DNA of 64,000 nt from Solanum dulcamara (taxonomy: Eukaryota > Streptophyta > Magnoliopsida > Solanales > Solanaceae): NCBI RefSeq assembly GCF_947179165.1, contig NC_077240.1, positions 43,971,501 through 44,035,500 of the forward strand, read 5' to 3'. The notes below the pieces were generated by a model, which made no database searches, was not told the DNA's origin, and worked only from the letters and a program-made list of their open reading frames with translations. This document shows, one piece after another, positions 45,128 through 57,228 of this stretch. How positions within the stretch are numbered: position 1 is the stretch's first letter; every line of letters starts with the position of its first letter. A program made the translations under genes and the position numbers.

Positions 45128-46634
45128 TGTAACACCTTGAAAGTGTACAACGCAGATTAGATTAGAAAATTTCAGAAAAAATTTGAAGTGTGAATTTTTT
45201 TGTTTTTACGAGGGGATTTTACAGGATGTAGAAGGGATCGTGGCTCATGGAAACCATTCGTAGATGAGACTTCAAGAAGTCAAAAATTAGGCTTGGAATT
45301 TACAAGTGGAGTTTACAACTCGTAGACTATTTTATGGGTTGTAGATAATAGTCGTGAATAAAACTTCAAAATGTTGGAAAAGTTGCACTTGTACAGGACG
45401 AGTGCATTTTTATGAGTCGTAGTTGATCTTACGGGTTGTGGATGAGCCTCGTAAACCAAAGTCTTGAAACTCTGAAATGTACCCTGATATTTCTGAACCC
45501 CTCTTTTATAGATCATAGCATCTATGGATCATAGATAGGTCTCGTAGATCAATCTTCAAAGCTTCAACATTTCCATTACTTTCATTATTTTGGTTGCTAG
45601 TATGGGTCGTACTTTTGTCATGATCCTTAATTTGGTCTTGTAGTTACAACTTCAGAAGATTAGATTCTAGGCTTGAGTTCTATGGACGTACTTCAGCAGT
45701 CCATAGATATTGATATGGTCTGTAGATGGGGTCCGTAGATGGCCTCCGATAGGTTTTTAATTAGGGGCTTTTTAGTCATTTTCTATTATTTTAATCTATA
45801 TTCTACGTCCATTAGACTATTTTAAGTGGGAATAGAGGAATTTTATCATCCTAAGTCTTTCATTCTCTCATAGCTCACCAATTGAGATTTTCTCTCTCAA
45901 GTTTCCTCCTAAGGCAAGAACTAGGTTTCCAGGATTCAAGCCTCCAATACAAGATTCAAGTTAGGAGTTTCATTGCAGGTATGTGGGATTTCATCAATAG
46001 GTTTTCTTCCACCCCGTTAGTCCCAAAGAAACCCTCAATTCTTGAAGTTTTTGAATTCTCTAACCTAGGGTTTTTATGATCTTCATGGGATCTTATAAAA
46101 TTTCAATTATTCTTAAAATATGATTTCTAATTGCATGATTACAAGTATAATTCTATGATTTTGATTACAATTTCATGTTTTTAATAATAATTTCATGAAC
46201 CCATGGCATACAAGTATTTTAATGACATAGAATTATGGTATTTCACATGCATGTCTATGATTATCAAATTTTCATGAATTTATATGCTTTTAGATGAAGT
46301 GTCTTTTAATACTTATCAGTGTTCATGATTTACGATGCTTTCAGAAAAAGTTCTTCAGTTATTATCAGTTCTAAATCATAATTTATGAGCTACTTATGTC
46401 TACCGATTTATTAGATTTTCAATATTATAAGATTATTATTGTATCAGTTTTATACATGTTTTCCATGAGAGTATTACTAGCAAAGAATAGACTTAGAGAT
46501 GAAGGTGTTCGGTTAGCATCTGTGGGCCTTTAGTAGCACATCCCTACTTTTCAAAACTATGCACCACCGTAGGTTTTCCAAATTAAACATTAGATTAGTG
46601 GATCCACATTAGCTCAGATGTATGCCTTTATATC
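45128..46634 (+). mobile_element. Element E 3' LTR (cut by element G)
   Basis: It follows 'aagggggagatat' (polypurine tract) and begins TGTAACACCTTGAAAG. It carries palindromic 'actcgtag/ctacgg' phrases (45230-45730), the box 'attaggggctttttagtcat' (45760) and 'cag/gtatgt' (junction 45978/45979). It breaks off at 46634 in the middle of the LTR, judged by comparison with F ('gtggatccacat' lies about 1.5 kb from the start in both). Confidence 0.82.
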
Positions 46635-47872
46635 TGATAACTCTTAAATACACTTTTTATAATTCAAAGTGTAGGCGATCATTGTCAATAAAAATACCCA
46701 ACTGAGAGTCGAGGTCGAATCCCACAAGGAACGATTTTAGAATAGAATTCAAGTATGAAGTACATGAGTACTCTAAATTCTTGTAGAGTTGGGATAATAA
46801 AAATGCGACATAATATAAATTCGTAAGTTTCAAATATCAATTAGAAGAGTTTACTAGATTATCACTAACAAAATCAATAGTAATGGAGTTCAAACAAGTT
46901 TTAATCACTAGTCGTCCATCCATGCAAGTCCTTTCAAATCATAACATGAGCAATGACGTAAATTAACCTAATCCTTAGCAAAACCTCCTCTCTCGACAGA
47001 AGGATGGGTCTTAGCTACACATTGCGAAATTGAAAGAAGTTTTACCAAAATAATTGTCTCTCATTGAATTCAACAAGATTTCACTTCAAAATCCAAATTC
47101 CCAAGCTAGATTTCCCCAAATTCACCCAAAAAGAAATATCAAAACCCCAAGAAAAGGGAATTATATATTCTTTGTATTCTTAGCAGTGCAAAAGTACCAC
47201 ACTCTCTCTCTCTCTCTTTAAGACTATTTATACATTTTCCAAAAATAGGCTAAAAAATCACGCTAGGACCACTTCTGCGATGTTACTCATGCCCGCCAAA
47301 GTGGTTGAAGAGTCGCCAAATAGAGCTGCATCACACACTTTATTTCATAAGTCCTTTAGTCCTCAGATTGACTGGTTGGCGAGAACGTACCAGATCACGG
47401 ACCTATTCGAGAAATCGCCAATTGGAGATGCACTTCGCCTTGTTGCTGCTCAGTCCTCAGGTCGCCTTTCTCTTATCATACTCGCCGTCTTATTCCTTCA
47501 CTTAGGAAACCTTTTTTACCTCCTTTCTACAAGCACGATTTAGCTCGCTTTCCATGTTTTGCGAATCGCCTTTGAGGTTCCTAGCTCTCCAACTTTATTT
47601 AACCATTAGCGTTAGCTTTCAATCCCCTTAGGCAATCATAAGGTCCACTTGGCGAGTCACCAAGAGACTCTTTGCGAGTTCCAGCACCATTTTTCCACAT
47701 TTTTGTCACTTTTTGGATCTTTTCTTCGAAGTAGTGCCCATGCCTTATTTTTGATCCTTTACATCTACAAATCAACACTTTAAGGTCAGTTATGGACACA
47801 ATATAGGCACATATGACACTATTTTATTGGATTTTAAGCCCTAAATGAGTCAAAATTCCTGACTCATCAACA
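46635..47872 (-). mobile_element. Element G 3' LTR
   Basis: On the minus strand it runs TGTTGATGAGTCAGG... to ...GAGTTATCA, a 1238-bp TG...CA LTR. Its end contains 'gggattcgacctcgactctc', as in many gypsy LTR/primer regions. It has a CT microsatellite (about 47203-47216) and 'gcgag/tcgcc' phrases. The tract immediately upstream on the minus strand ends 'aattgtggg', a short purine-rich primer. Confidence 0.75.
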
Positions 47873-49639
47873 CCCACAATTTAAATTTTTGCTTGTCCTT
47901 GAGTAAATGCAGAAACCAATCAGTTCAAAATCAATGTGTACAAGTAGTACTCACTAAGAACCAACATGAAAGTGCAACCAAGTTTCAATCTCAACATGAA
48001 ATATTCAATTATGCACTCAAAGCTGCAAACAATGACTAGTCAATCTCAATTAGAGTTCATGCTCACATTAAATGCAATTCATGCTCACATTAAATGCAAT
48101 TCATGCTCAACGAACGTATTAGTATGCCCTCACATCAAGAATGATTCCATGCTCTCTCAAAGCTAATCAAAGACTAACTTTAAGGAATAAAAAACAACTC
48201 TCACGCTCTCAAAGAGAAAAACATGCACAATTTCACCCATAGGCTTGCTCGTATTTTCCAACCAACATATCAATTGGCTCATGCAAGATTAAAAAGGTCT
48301 TTCAAGGCTTGTAATAGGGTTGAGCGCATGGGTATGATCATTTTGGTTTAGTGACTCTTCCTTCTTGAAGCATAGATCAAAGTCAATTCCCTTCCTTTTC
48401 TTTCATTTTTCTCATGTTCACTACTCACCCTTGGTCTATTCATAGCACATAAAACTCATTGATATAGCTCATCAGATCACCCTTGATCTATTCATAGCCC
48501 ACAAAAATCATTGATATAGTTCATTGGATACCTCTTTTATTTCCAAATGAAACACAACTTGTTTCTTCATTCATTTCTTTTCTTCTCTTACTCTTTCTTT
48601 ATATGGGGGGCTTCTATTGTTTTTGCAATTATGTACACAAGAGTGATTTTCACAAACTATTCACCTGAATTCTTTCCTCATCTTTAACACACCCCATCCA
48701 AAGTTGGCTATTCAAAACACCTAATGCTTCAAAAAGGTTATAGGTAGGAAGGACAATGGAATTAAAAAAAATAGTTTAAACAATCGAGTTCATCCAAAGA
48801 AAAGGCTAGGCTTAAAAGGTGCCAAACTAGGTTCACATGCTCACAAGGAAGTCATAAGAAGGCATAACAATTAGGTTCACTCTTCAAACATTTGTGCCTA
48901 AGATCACTTCTTTCAATCACCAATGCTAATCAATTGGACCAACAGGGCAAGTTCCAGGTGTCCTAATGCACATCTTTCAAGTAAACCTCAGCACACATGG
49001 CATTCCAATATGGATATCAAATATAATTCTACAAATTAAGCTCATGTGAAATGATTATTGTAAGACTCAAAATTAACATTTAACTAGTCACAATGAGATG
49101 ACAAGAGTTCATATAAGACTTATGCAACCTATTTTACCTCATTGGACTCACACAAATGCGTCGCTCATCAAGGGTACTATTCAAGCCATTGATATTGATC
49201 AAAATCGAATCCTGAATGTACAAGTGAACATTAGAGAACATCCATAGCAATGTAAGAGGGAGAACAAGTTCCAAAACCAAATATATACAACCCATAAAAA
49301 TAACAAAGTTATATTTAAAGTCCCAAATGGCTACAAGCAAATGGCTAAGTACCTAAGGTACCCTCGCCCTACCAAAAAGAAAAATGTAGAGTCCTCAATG
49401 CAAAATAAGACATAAAAATAAAGAGAGTTAGAGATAAGGATCCCCTGTCAGGTTAAGCCTAAGGAGATTTCTGGACCACAGACGCGTCCTCAACTAGGGC
49501 AACACTGCTTGGTGTCTCTCTAAGAAAGGTAGAGGCTGGCTAAATAGGAAATAATTATGTAATAGAGCAAACAAAACCATATAAAGCTGGACATCCTCAA
49601 ATTAACAAGTCCCTCATATGTTTCCTTAGAAAGATGCTA
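47873..49639 (-). other. Element G 3' spacer with small tandem repeats
   Basis: About 1.8 kb with no recognisable coding motif. It contains a 22-bp tandem unit 'ttcatgctcacattaaatgc' plus 'aa' at 48057-48110 (two and a half copies) and an imperfect duplication of 'ctattcatagcacataaaac' at about 48436 and 48496. Long 3' spacers are usual in Athila/Tat elements. Confidence 0.6.
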
Positions 49640-50178
49640 TGTCTCACCTATGTCCTCATCATCAGTCTCAGGAGGACATAATGCATCAACCTCGGTAGCA
49701 TCAACATTAATTCTAGTCATTAAAGTTGGAAGGACCTCAAAGCTAGAAACCCCATGTACCAGAGGTAACTCTGAACTCGGAACCTTGAGAGAATCAACAC
49801 CATCCCATAGCATGGAAATGTCCACATCTCGCTTTCGCTCCTCATCTCAAGTAATGAGAGTATACAAATGACATGTAAACTCAGACAAAGTAGAACATTA
49901 TCCCGTCACCTTCTCATGTATAAGGAAAGGGCAGCCTCAATAGGTGCAGCGATCATGGTGGGGAAGAAGCCCCATATCTCGAGGACCTCACATCCGCCGA
50001 ATGGGTAAGGTTGCCCATATGGTAAAGCACAAACAGTATAAGTAGAGGTCAGAATGTGGTAGTAGGAGGAGAAACCTCAAAAGTAGAAGTAGTAGATGTA
50101 CCTGGTGTATTAGAACAAGGAGTAGTACCTACCTCTAGAGACTCTTTATCTACTATTGGTGTCGTGTCAATCGGTGTC
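49640..50178 (-). pseudogene. Element G accessory ORF, C-terminal part
   Basis: The minus strand reads 'TPIDTTPIVDKESLEV', then after shifts 'MGNLTHSADVRSSRYGASS' and a low-complexity acidic end 'DALCPPETDDEDIGE'. I recognise the style of the C-terminal tail of the plant transposon proteins described for 53720-54470. It is interrupted at 50178 by the solo LTR. The function of this family is unknown to me; I do not assign one. Confidence 0.6.
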
Positions 50179-53100
50179 TGTCATGCCCAACCCAGTAGGC
50201 CGTGACTGGGGTCCGACCTGGACCCCTGTATACATAATTATCAGATGTAATAATTGATATAAGAACTATACATAAGAACCCCTGTGGAGAATAGCATTTT
50301 TATCTACATGTAGCCTCTTTCATTTGTATCTTATCAAAAAAGGGCGTGCAAGCTGACAAGGCTGCCATAGCATCTTAACATTTACCATGTATCATGTGGA
50401 CATAACTGAACAGAACTTACACATACAACCCACATACATATCTACAGACCTCTAAGAGTATTAACTGTAAAATATGGTGGGACAGGGCCCCCGCCGTACT
50501 CCTGAATAAATAAATATATACATTAAAAGATCAGCACCAAAAGCTAGGCTCCAGAACAGTGGAGCACTTCCGATGTAGCTGAGTGGAAATCCTAAGTTGG
50601 CAGATCCCTGAAATGAATATACGTACTTGAGGGCATGAAATGCAGCCCCCCTAAAAAAGGGGGTTAGTACGATATATGTACTGAGTATGTAAGCATAAAA
50701 CCTTATAAAGAAGTTACAGTTGAAATAGGGATACAGGGAACAAATATGACAGTTAACAATCATTGAGCCTGCATCTTAGGACAAGTAGTCATATATATTA
50801 TCATACACTGTACCCGGCCCTCTAGTGAACTCGATGTCATAATTGTCTTATCATATCATCATATTATCAAGTCATTATCTTTTTTCATCATGTATATTAC
50901 CTCATCATGTCATCATATACGACATCATATCATTGTATACGGTATAATCTTATCGTATATGTCATCATATTATATCCGGTCCATTATGAGGCTTGGGGTC
51001 ACAAATGTATCACTATATTTTCATATACATGCCTACATAAAGTATTCGGCCCTTTAGTGAGGGACTCGGTAAAAAGAGTAATGTACATATCATATCGCAC
51101 TCGGCCTATTATAGGACTCGGTGCCATTATCATATAGTAAAATATGTCGAGGAACATTCACCCCGATCCATATTTTTATCATATCATCATATATATATCC
51201 ATTTCAAGTCGCGATGAATTATTATATTATCGCATATCCACATCATCATATCATCACATGCGGCATTTCATCATCACATGTGGCATAATACCATCCTCAC
51301 ATACACTGCCCGACCCGGGACCCAGTGAAAGAAGTAGTAAAACTGTGCACGATAATGTCCCGACCCCCTTATGGGACTCGAAAATAATGGGTTACAGTAT
51401 GTATGAGTAGAGTAGTGAGAAACTATATACAATTTAAATCACCTTCTGAGACTCAATGAAACAGTCAAGTGAACCGACACCTAAAGACCAGGAAAGTAAT
51501 TATCCGAAGTACCCTTTAGATGTTATTAGAGATTACATCAATTGGGGCCTCGTGAATCACAGACATATATCAAGACAATGCCACATAGCTTATGTAACCA
51601 AAGACACAACTTATGCAGTCAGAAACATAACTCATGCAATCAGAGACACAACTTATGCAATCAGAAACATTTATCACTATAGAGCCATTAGGAAGAGGAG
51701 TTGGTATCTCCACTTACTATTCACTATATAGAAGGCTCGAGAATAGTAGTTTAACTACTTTTCAAACCTTTAATATTCAAAAGTGACTACAAGTCACGAG
51801 TTATACCCAGAACTTATAAGTGGAGTCACCTCTAAATCCATGTCCTATATTACTTATAGTCCAGTCTTTCTAGAAGTAGGAAAGAACAAGCTTCACATGT
51901 ACTACTTTTCATCACATGGAAGACTTGAAAGGTAATGACTCAACTTGTTACAGGAGTTCTAATCAGTAGGAAGTGAACAAGAGTCTTAACTCATACTCAG
52001 AGATTTAAGAATGGAATAGCTCCCAATTTCACATACATTATACTTACATCCAGACATGCCAAAAGAAAAAAATGGTAGCTTCACATACCTCTTATGGATT
52101 ACTCTTAACCACACTTGCCTCGTTATCTCCTTAACCTATTAACATGAAAGTAATACTAAGATTAATAACCTTTCACTTTCCAATTTCCAAATCTACAACC
52201 AAGCACCCATAGGAATCATTTCCTTATCCATTTCCTTCGACTAGTTTATTACTAGTTCCAAAGTTAGCGGAAATTGGGAAGAATCTCTCCTATAACTTGC
52301 CCTATCCAAACTTCCATTTTAACCTCCAAACCTTAGCAGACACATTAACAATAACAACCAGCAGCTATACAACATTGAATTACTACAATACAACTCAATA
52401 CAAGTTCCTAACGACTCGCCCAAAATCATGATACCAAAATAAGGTTTTTAGTCTTCATTTCATACAAACTTTGACCACACATAACGGAGGGTTGTGTGGC
52501 TGAAACCAGCAGCACCCACACCCCTTTTCAAAAACTTTCCAGCCCTGCAACACGTAACCAAATCATCTCCAACTGCAGCACCACAACCACAATACACTAC
52601 TCGACTTCGATTTAGCTAAAATGGCTTCAACTTAGTTTGTTTCTCACGTCAAGTATACTTATGCAATTTTCCTAATTTTAGCTTCATTTAATAAATTTAA
52701 TATACTCCATAACAACATCATTAACTCCAACTTGAAAGGGAGGACCTTACCTTGCCAGAACTCGCCAAAATTCACCTCGAAAGTTTCTTAATCGCAGCTG
52801 AAACTTCATGGTTGTTCGTTACCCTTTTGGTGCTGCTCCAAATAGTAAATTTACATTATTAAAACCTTCCTTTCATCATAGTACACCATAGATAATTAAT
52901 TCATGGATAAAAAGTCGGGGCTTACCTTGCTTGGAGCCAAACCCGCAGCTCCTCTCTTTCTCCACTCTAGTTTTTCTCCAAAATTCCAAGTTTGAAAGAT
53001 GAGAAATGAAACCCACGTAGCTAATACCCTTTCCAATAGGTCGAGATTACCTTACAGAATTAATTTACGGACCAAAACTCGAAGCCCTATGTTGGGGCAG

Positions 53101-53719
53101 CCATGGTCGTAGGTGTCACGGCTTGAACTCCCTTTTTCTCTTTTCTAGTTTTCTCTAAGTTAATCTTTAAGAAAAGGATAAACAATGACTTGCTCTTAGT
53201 CATAAAATGACCTTTATAGCTTATCTTTGGAGGTGACACGTAGCATCCCCTAAGGGTGACACATGTCTAACTCCTAGGGATGTTGTGCCACCTCATGCCA
53301 TGTAGCCACCCACATGCTGCCATGTGGCAGGGTAGGGTCCACCCAAGTAGGTGGGTCGCCTACTTAGCCCAAGTAGGTGCATCACCTACTTGTTTCTTTT
53401 TGGTGGGTTCATAATCTCGTCTTACTTTAAGAACCTATGTAGTCCTTGCTACTTAAGCTTGATATGTGCTCCAGGAGCTTAATTATGCAAGACATCCAAG
53501 TCAGTAGCTTACGCAAGCACGTCGAGTTCCACGACTCGTTATTTGGCCTTTAACTCTTTTCCAATCCTTCTAACTCTTTTTCCAACCTTCCCTATTATGG
53601 GACATCACATCCTTTCTTCCTTAGAGTCATTTGATAACACTATAGATAATATGGATCACGTGGAAACTTTTAAGAAGCTTAAGGAAATGTTCTGAAGTAC
53701 AAAAGTATGGGGTATAACA
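50179..53719 (-). mobile_element. 3541-bp solo LTR with gtgtc target duplication
   Basis: On the plus strand it runs TGTCATGCCC... to ...GGTATAACA; on the minus strand it begins TGTTATACCCC, a common gypsy LTR start, so minus orientation is likely. gtgtc flanks both sides (50174-50178 and 53720-53724). Only one LTR and no internal gag or pol are present. It includes 'catcatat' phrases (50820-51260), a 20-bp imperfect tandem around 'acttatgcaatcag' (51600-51672) and hairpins (53340-53393). Confidence 0.88.
53340..53393. repeat. Paired small hairpins in the solo LTR
   Basis: 'cccaagtaggtg' is followed by its near-complement 'cgcctactt', and the pair repeats as 'cccaagtaggtg'/'cacctactt'. Two adjacent stem-loops could form in RNA or DNA. 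Confidence 0.7.
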
Positions 53720-54470
53720 GTGTCAGTCTCATCCGTGCCCCAACAACTCTCAGATAGTCCACTTGAATACAGCAGATGTCACTAGAAAACACCGGGACAC
53801 TCAAATAATAGTAGTATCAACAAATAGGATCCCGCCCCACTAACAAAGATCAGTGATCAACACAAGAAAGGCAATAAAGTCTGTAGCTGCTTAGCGCTCA
53901 ATAGAATCTACAAAATAATGGTTGAACCTAAGTTCAATCTCTGCTAATCAATGATACTCCTTAATAGTGTCGCCTTGGGGTGGCGAAAGACTGACTTGTT
54001 CAAGGATGTCATAAGTGTACTACTGATAAAACCAAACCAATACCGAGTGGCAATATTGATGTCCTTCTTCTCTATCACAACCCCTCTTCAATCCATAAAG
54101 GGGTAACATCATAAATCAATAGGTCCAACCACCCCTTCAAGTTGTTCAAAGACTGTAGTAATAAATTCAAGAAGGAATCTAGGTGATTCATCTCACAACC
54201 CAATGCCTCATTGATGTCTGAGGTACTACATTGTACAATCATACAATGAACTTCCACTAATTTTAAAGGTCTAAAGTAATACCCTTTTTCTTCTTCGGGA
54301 GACAATGAGTGTAGGCCTCATAGATCTCCTAGAACCAAGTCGGGACATAAGAAATCTGAGCTTTAGTGAACCACTTGAACTTGTGAAATTGGATCATCTG
54401 CCAAATGTCTGAGTACCTGTCGACTACTCCATCAGTAGAGAGTCGTTTCTTCACAAGAATCGTGCAAAGA
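53720..54470 (-). pseudogene. Element G accessory ORF, N-terminal part (plant transposon protein type)
   Basis: Minus-strand pieces in order: 'RYSDIWQMIQFHKFKWFTK', 'YVPTWF', 'EIYEAYTHCLPK', 'SLNNLKGWLDLLIYDVTPLW' and '[20 protein letters not shown]'. This order and spacing recall the 'putative plant transposon protein' domain (I believe Pfam PF20167) carried as an extra ORF by some gypsy elements. That family match is from memory and unverified. There are several stops and shifts. The frame is open across the solo-LTR site once one gtgtc copy is removed. Confidence 0.6.
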
Positions 54471-56040
54471 CCAGTGATTTATAATTGTTTCTCCTTAGAG
54501 AGAAAAAGAGAGTTAAATGCAAATAAAGAGAGCTTCCAAAGAAGATTAGCGAGCTACAAGAAGCTCGCCAAAAATTCCTACAGTGATTAACAACTTCTGC
54601 ACAAAAAGGGCGATCAAAAAACCCCTTTTTGCGACTCGTAAACCATTAGGCAATCACAAACTTGCTTGTTGATATACCCACATATGAAATACAATCCAAT
54701 TTTTCAAAAATATCAGACCCAACATGAAATATTCAGCCACTAAGCACAAGTTAAGCTCTAATTATCTACCCACATGATGAAATACAGCATAGGTACTCAG
54801 ACTTCCCTATGATACAAATCCAAACATAACAAAACGATGTATTCTCCCTTAAGAGTGATGTCACCCATATATAATCGGGCACACACATTTATTTCACGGG
54901 TATAGGATGGGAAAACTAGTTTATTTCGTAGGTATAGGGTTACTCAGATTTCACCCATACCTCCATAACTCAGACCCAATCAATTTCAATTAAAATGAAC
55001 CCATTGAAAACCTATTTCGACCAATTAAAACATAGAACCATTCAGAATTTGAGACTTAGGCATACAAAGCAAAAACTTCACAATATCAACCTATAAATTT
55101 GGGTATTCATTGACAAAAGTAGTAGGTGATGAGGTCAAATCAAGAGTTACACCACAATCGAGCAATAATATCAAATTTTCAATCACACCAATAGTGGGTA
55201 TTGAGGGCAAATCAAGAACACAGGGCAATCACTTAGCAATTAGACATGGGCTAGTAAGAAATAGAAACACCAACCTTTGAATCACAGTAGAAGATGAAAG
55301 AGAAAGCAAGAGAGATCAGGAGATTTGAGTCCACCCAAAATGCACAAAATAATGATGAGCAAATGCAAAAGACTTGAAAAAAAAGTAAACAATGAAGGTG
55401 AACAGTATAAGGAAGAAAAAGGAGCAGAATTTGAAAAGCATAGGATTTAAACAGGCAAAAAGGCCTTTTTCACTTTTCTTGGTAGCAAAAGGCGAGATCT
55501 TACTCGTCGCCGATAACTCGGTGAGTCGCGATTTGATTCTTTACTCGCCAAATGTAGCATCTATGTAAGACCATGTACAAACACAATCGATGAGCCCTTT
55601 AGAGCTCGCCAAGATAGGTTGGCAGATCCCTTTTGTTGCACACCTCGCCAAAAGCATCATATATTACTGAGCAACCTGAGTAGCCTAAAGTATAAGATGT
55701 GGCGAGCTTATTAACCAACTCAGGGGGTCGCCAAAGTTGACCTTGATCGCCACAAACTCCTGCAGCCTCTGAGTATTCTAAACATTGAAAAGTGCGAGAA
55801 AAAGCGTGCTCGCCCAGTTGAGTCGACAACTCACCAAGAGTGGCAGAGCTTGCTTAAAATTCCTACAGCTCTTACACCTTTTGATTCAGAAATTGAGAGA
55901 TCCAAGACTGACTCTCTCTTCCAACTACGTGTATCGCCTTTCATGCTTCCAATTCGCCAATCTTCCATTTTTATGATTTCCAACTTCAACCTACATACTT
56001 AACACATGTTATTCAAAAACACTTTAAGACTTGGATTGAC
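54471..56040 (-). other. Element G spacer between integrase and accessory ORF
   Basis: Non-coding. It has scattered 'gctcgcc', 'actcgcc' and 'gcgag' phrases (54590-54640 and 55480-55960) like those in the element's LTR, so LTR-derived sequence may be embedded. No clear LTR edges or primer site were found. Confidence 0.45.
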
Positions 56041-57122
56041 TCCTAAGAAGCTCCTTAGTTTACGTCATGGAACGATGTGGATACACATTTTAGCGTCATC
56101 TAATTACACTACATCAATTATTCCCTCACCCGAGCCTTCTCCAAAATACAATATTAGCCTTTGCCTATTGAATTTAAGCCTCGATCCATTATTATTATCT
56201 ACTTCAATGACTCCATTTTCAAATACACGTGTTACTTTGAAAGGACTAGACCACTTTGATTTTAGCTTTTTGAGAAAGAATCGTAGATAAGAATTTTAAA
56301 GTAACACAAGATCACCAACTCTAAATTCCCATTAAAGAATTCGAGCGTCATGCCATTTTTTCATTCTCTCCTTGTAAAAGGCTGAGCTCTCATAGACCTC
56401 GAAGTAAAAATTCCTCCAATGCGTGAAGTTGATCAACTCTATTCTTTAATGCAATTTCCTAATTTGAATTTCATGGACTTCAATGCCCACAAGGCTTTCT
56501 CCACCGAAAAATAACAAGCCTTACCAAACACCAATTGATAAGGTAATATGCCAATCAGTGTCATACATGCAGTTCTACCTTCCCACAAAGCGTCATCTAC
56601 CTTCCAATACTATTCAGATCTATTTGCATTCAACTATCTTGGCTAAGATCCCCCTGATCTCCTGGTTTAATACTTCAACTTGTCCACTCATTTGCAGATG
56701 ATAGAGCATGGAAACCTTGTGCTTTACACCTTATTTACTCAGTATCAATTAAATACGTGATTGTAAAAATGAGAACCACCATTACTAATGATACCACACA
56801 GAGTGCCAAACCTATTGAATAATACCTATTGAGGAATTGAAGAACAATATGCCCCTCATTGTTAGGTAAGGCCACCGCCCCTTCTACCCATTTTGAAACA
56901 TAGTCCCAAGATATACTTGTTCCCATTGGAACTCAGAAAATGACCCATAAATTGATCCCTCAAACATCAAACAACTCTACCTGTAGAATAAGAGTGAGAG
57001 GTAATTCATGTCACCGAGACACGCCTCCTTTTTTTGGCATTGTTCATACTTCTTAACAAGAGAGTTGGCATCTTAATATAACATAGAAAAATAATATCCC
57101 CTTTAGAGTACCTTAACAGTTG
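56041..57122 (-). pseudogene. Element G integrase (broken)
   Basis: On the minus strand: 'GYYFSMLY' and 'DANSLVKKYEQCQKKEACLG' (zinc-binding end), 'VELFDV' then 'GINL' where the family has an Asp, 'YVSKWVEGAVALPNNEGHIV', 'DALWEGRTACMTLIGILPYQ', 'LVFGKACYFSVEKALWALKS', and after shifts 'MKKWHDARI' and 'SRL'-type tail motifs. These are Athila/Tat integrase features rather than those of A-F. The first catalytic Asp is replaced and many stops are present. Confidence 0.8.
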
Positions 57123-57126
57123 TAAC

Positions 57127-57160
57127 CTTTATATATAAAGATAAATAAGTGGTTATATAT
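57127..57160 (-). pseudogene. Short duplicate of viral coat-protein sequence
   Basis: Thirty-four bases match 61340-61373 with one mismatch in the same orientation (around 'aagtggttata'). It lies between element G's integrase and the plus-strand RNase H tail, and marks the insertion or rearrangement junction. Confidence 0.65.
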
Positions 57161-57226
57161 AAAGGTACAAGGGGAATTGATAATTCTCTACTTGACTTCC
57201 TATCTAGGGAATACTTAATTACTTAA
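57161..57226 (+). pseudogene. Viral RNase H C-terminal end
   Basis: A 21-codon plus-strand stretch with 'NSLLDFLSREYL' and a stop at 57224-57226, a typical end of caulimovirid polymerase. It is followed two bases later by the ATG of the next frame, which fits an authentic pol/downstream-ORF boundary. Confidence 0.65.
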
Positions 57227-57228
57227 AC

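Larger units (their letters stand above)
646..46634 (+). mobile_element. Element E: oldest Ty3/gypsy element, opened by nested insertions
   Basis: E is the host of all insertions in the left three quarters of the window. Its own pieces in order are: LTR end (about 646-1046), primer site 1047, gag part 1 (1249-1772), gag part 2 and protease (30363-31440), RT and RNase H (32967-34293), RNase H remainder and integrase (43301-44895), and 3' LTR (45128-46634, cut by element G). Reading frames continue across the insertion points at 1772/30363 and 34293/43306 once one copy of the 5-bp duplication is removed. The gag-protease-RT-RNase H-integrase order and the 'RYSIHP', 'CPNCQQVK'-type motifs place it in Ty3/gypsy. 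The long LTRs and the chromodomain-like integrase tail suggest a Tekay/Del-type chromovirus, which is an inference. Confidence 0.8.
46635..57124 (-). mobile_element. Element G: truncated Athila/Tat-like Ty3/gypsy element
   Basis: On the minus strand: integrase 57122-56041, then spacer, accessory ORF 54470-49640 (split by a solo LTR), 3' untranslated tract, and 3' LTR 47872-46635. The region after the integrase reads 'acgtaaactaaggagcttct' with 'aggagtcaatccaagtctt', a degenerate version of a phrase common after integrase in Athila/Tat elements. Gag, protease, RT and 5' LTR are absent: the element is cut at about 57124 where viral sequence begins. It lies in E's LTR and is younger than E. Confidence 0.78.

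Noticed and set aside
47280..47543. 87-codon plus-strand frame
   Set aside because: It lies inside the reverse-oriented LTR of element G with no recognisable domain.
51570..51680. Short direct repeats considered as a CRISPR-like array
   Set aside because: Repeats are imperfect 20-bp units directly abutting each other without spacers; ordinary tandem repeat in a plant LTR.
50461..51731. Several 76-100-codon frames in the solo LTR
   Set aside because: Both strands are open in places and the composition is repeat-like (catcat phrases); no domain seen.
56006..56290. 94-codon plus-strand frame
   Set aside because: It is the antisense shadow of element G's integrase tail.
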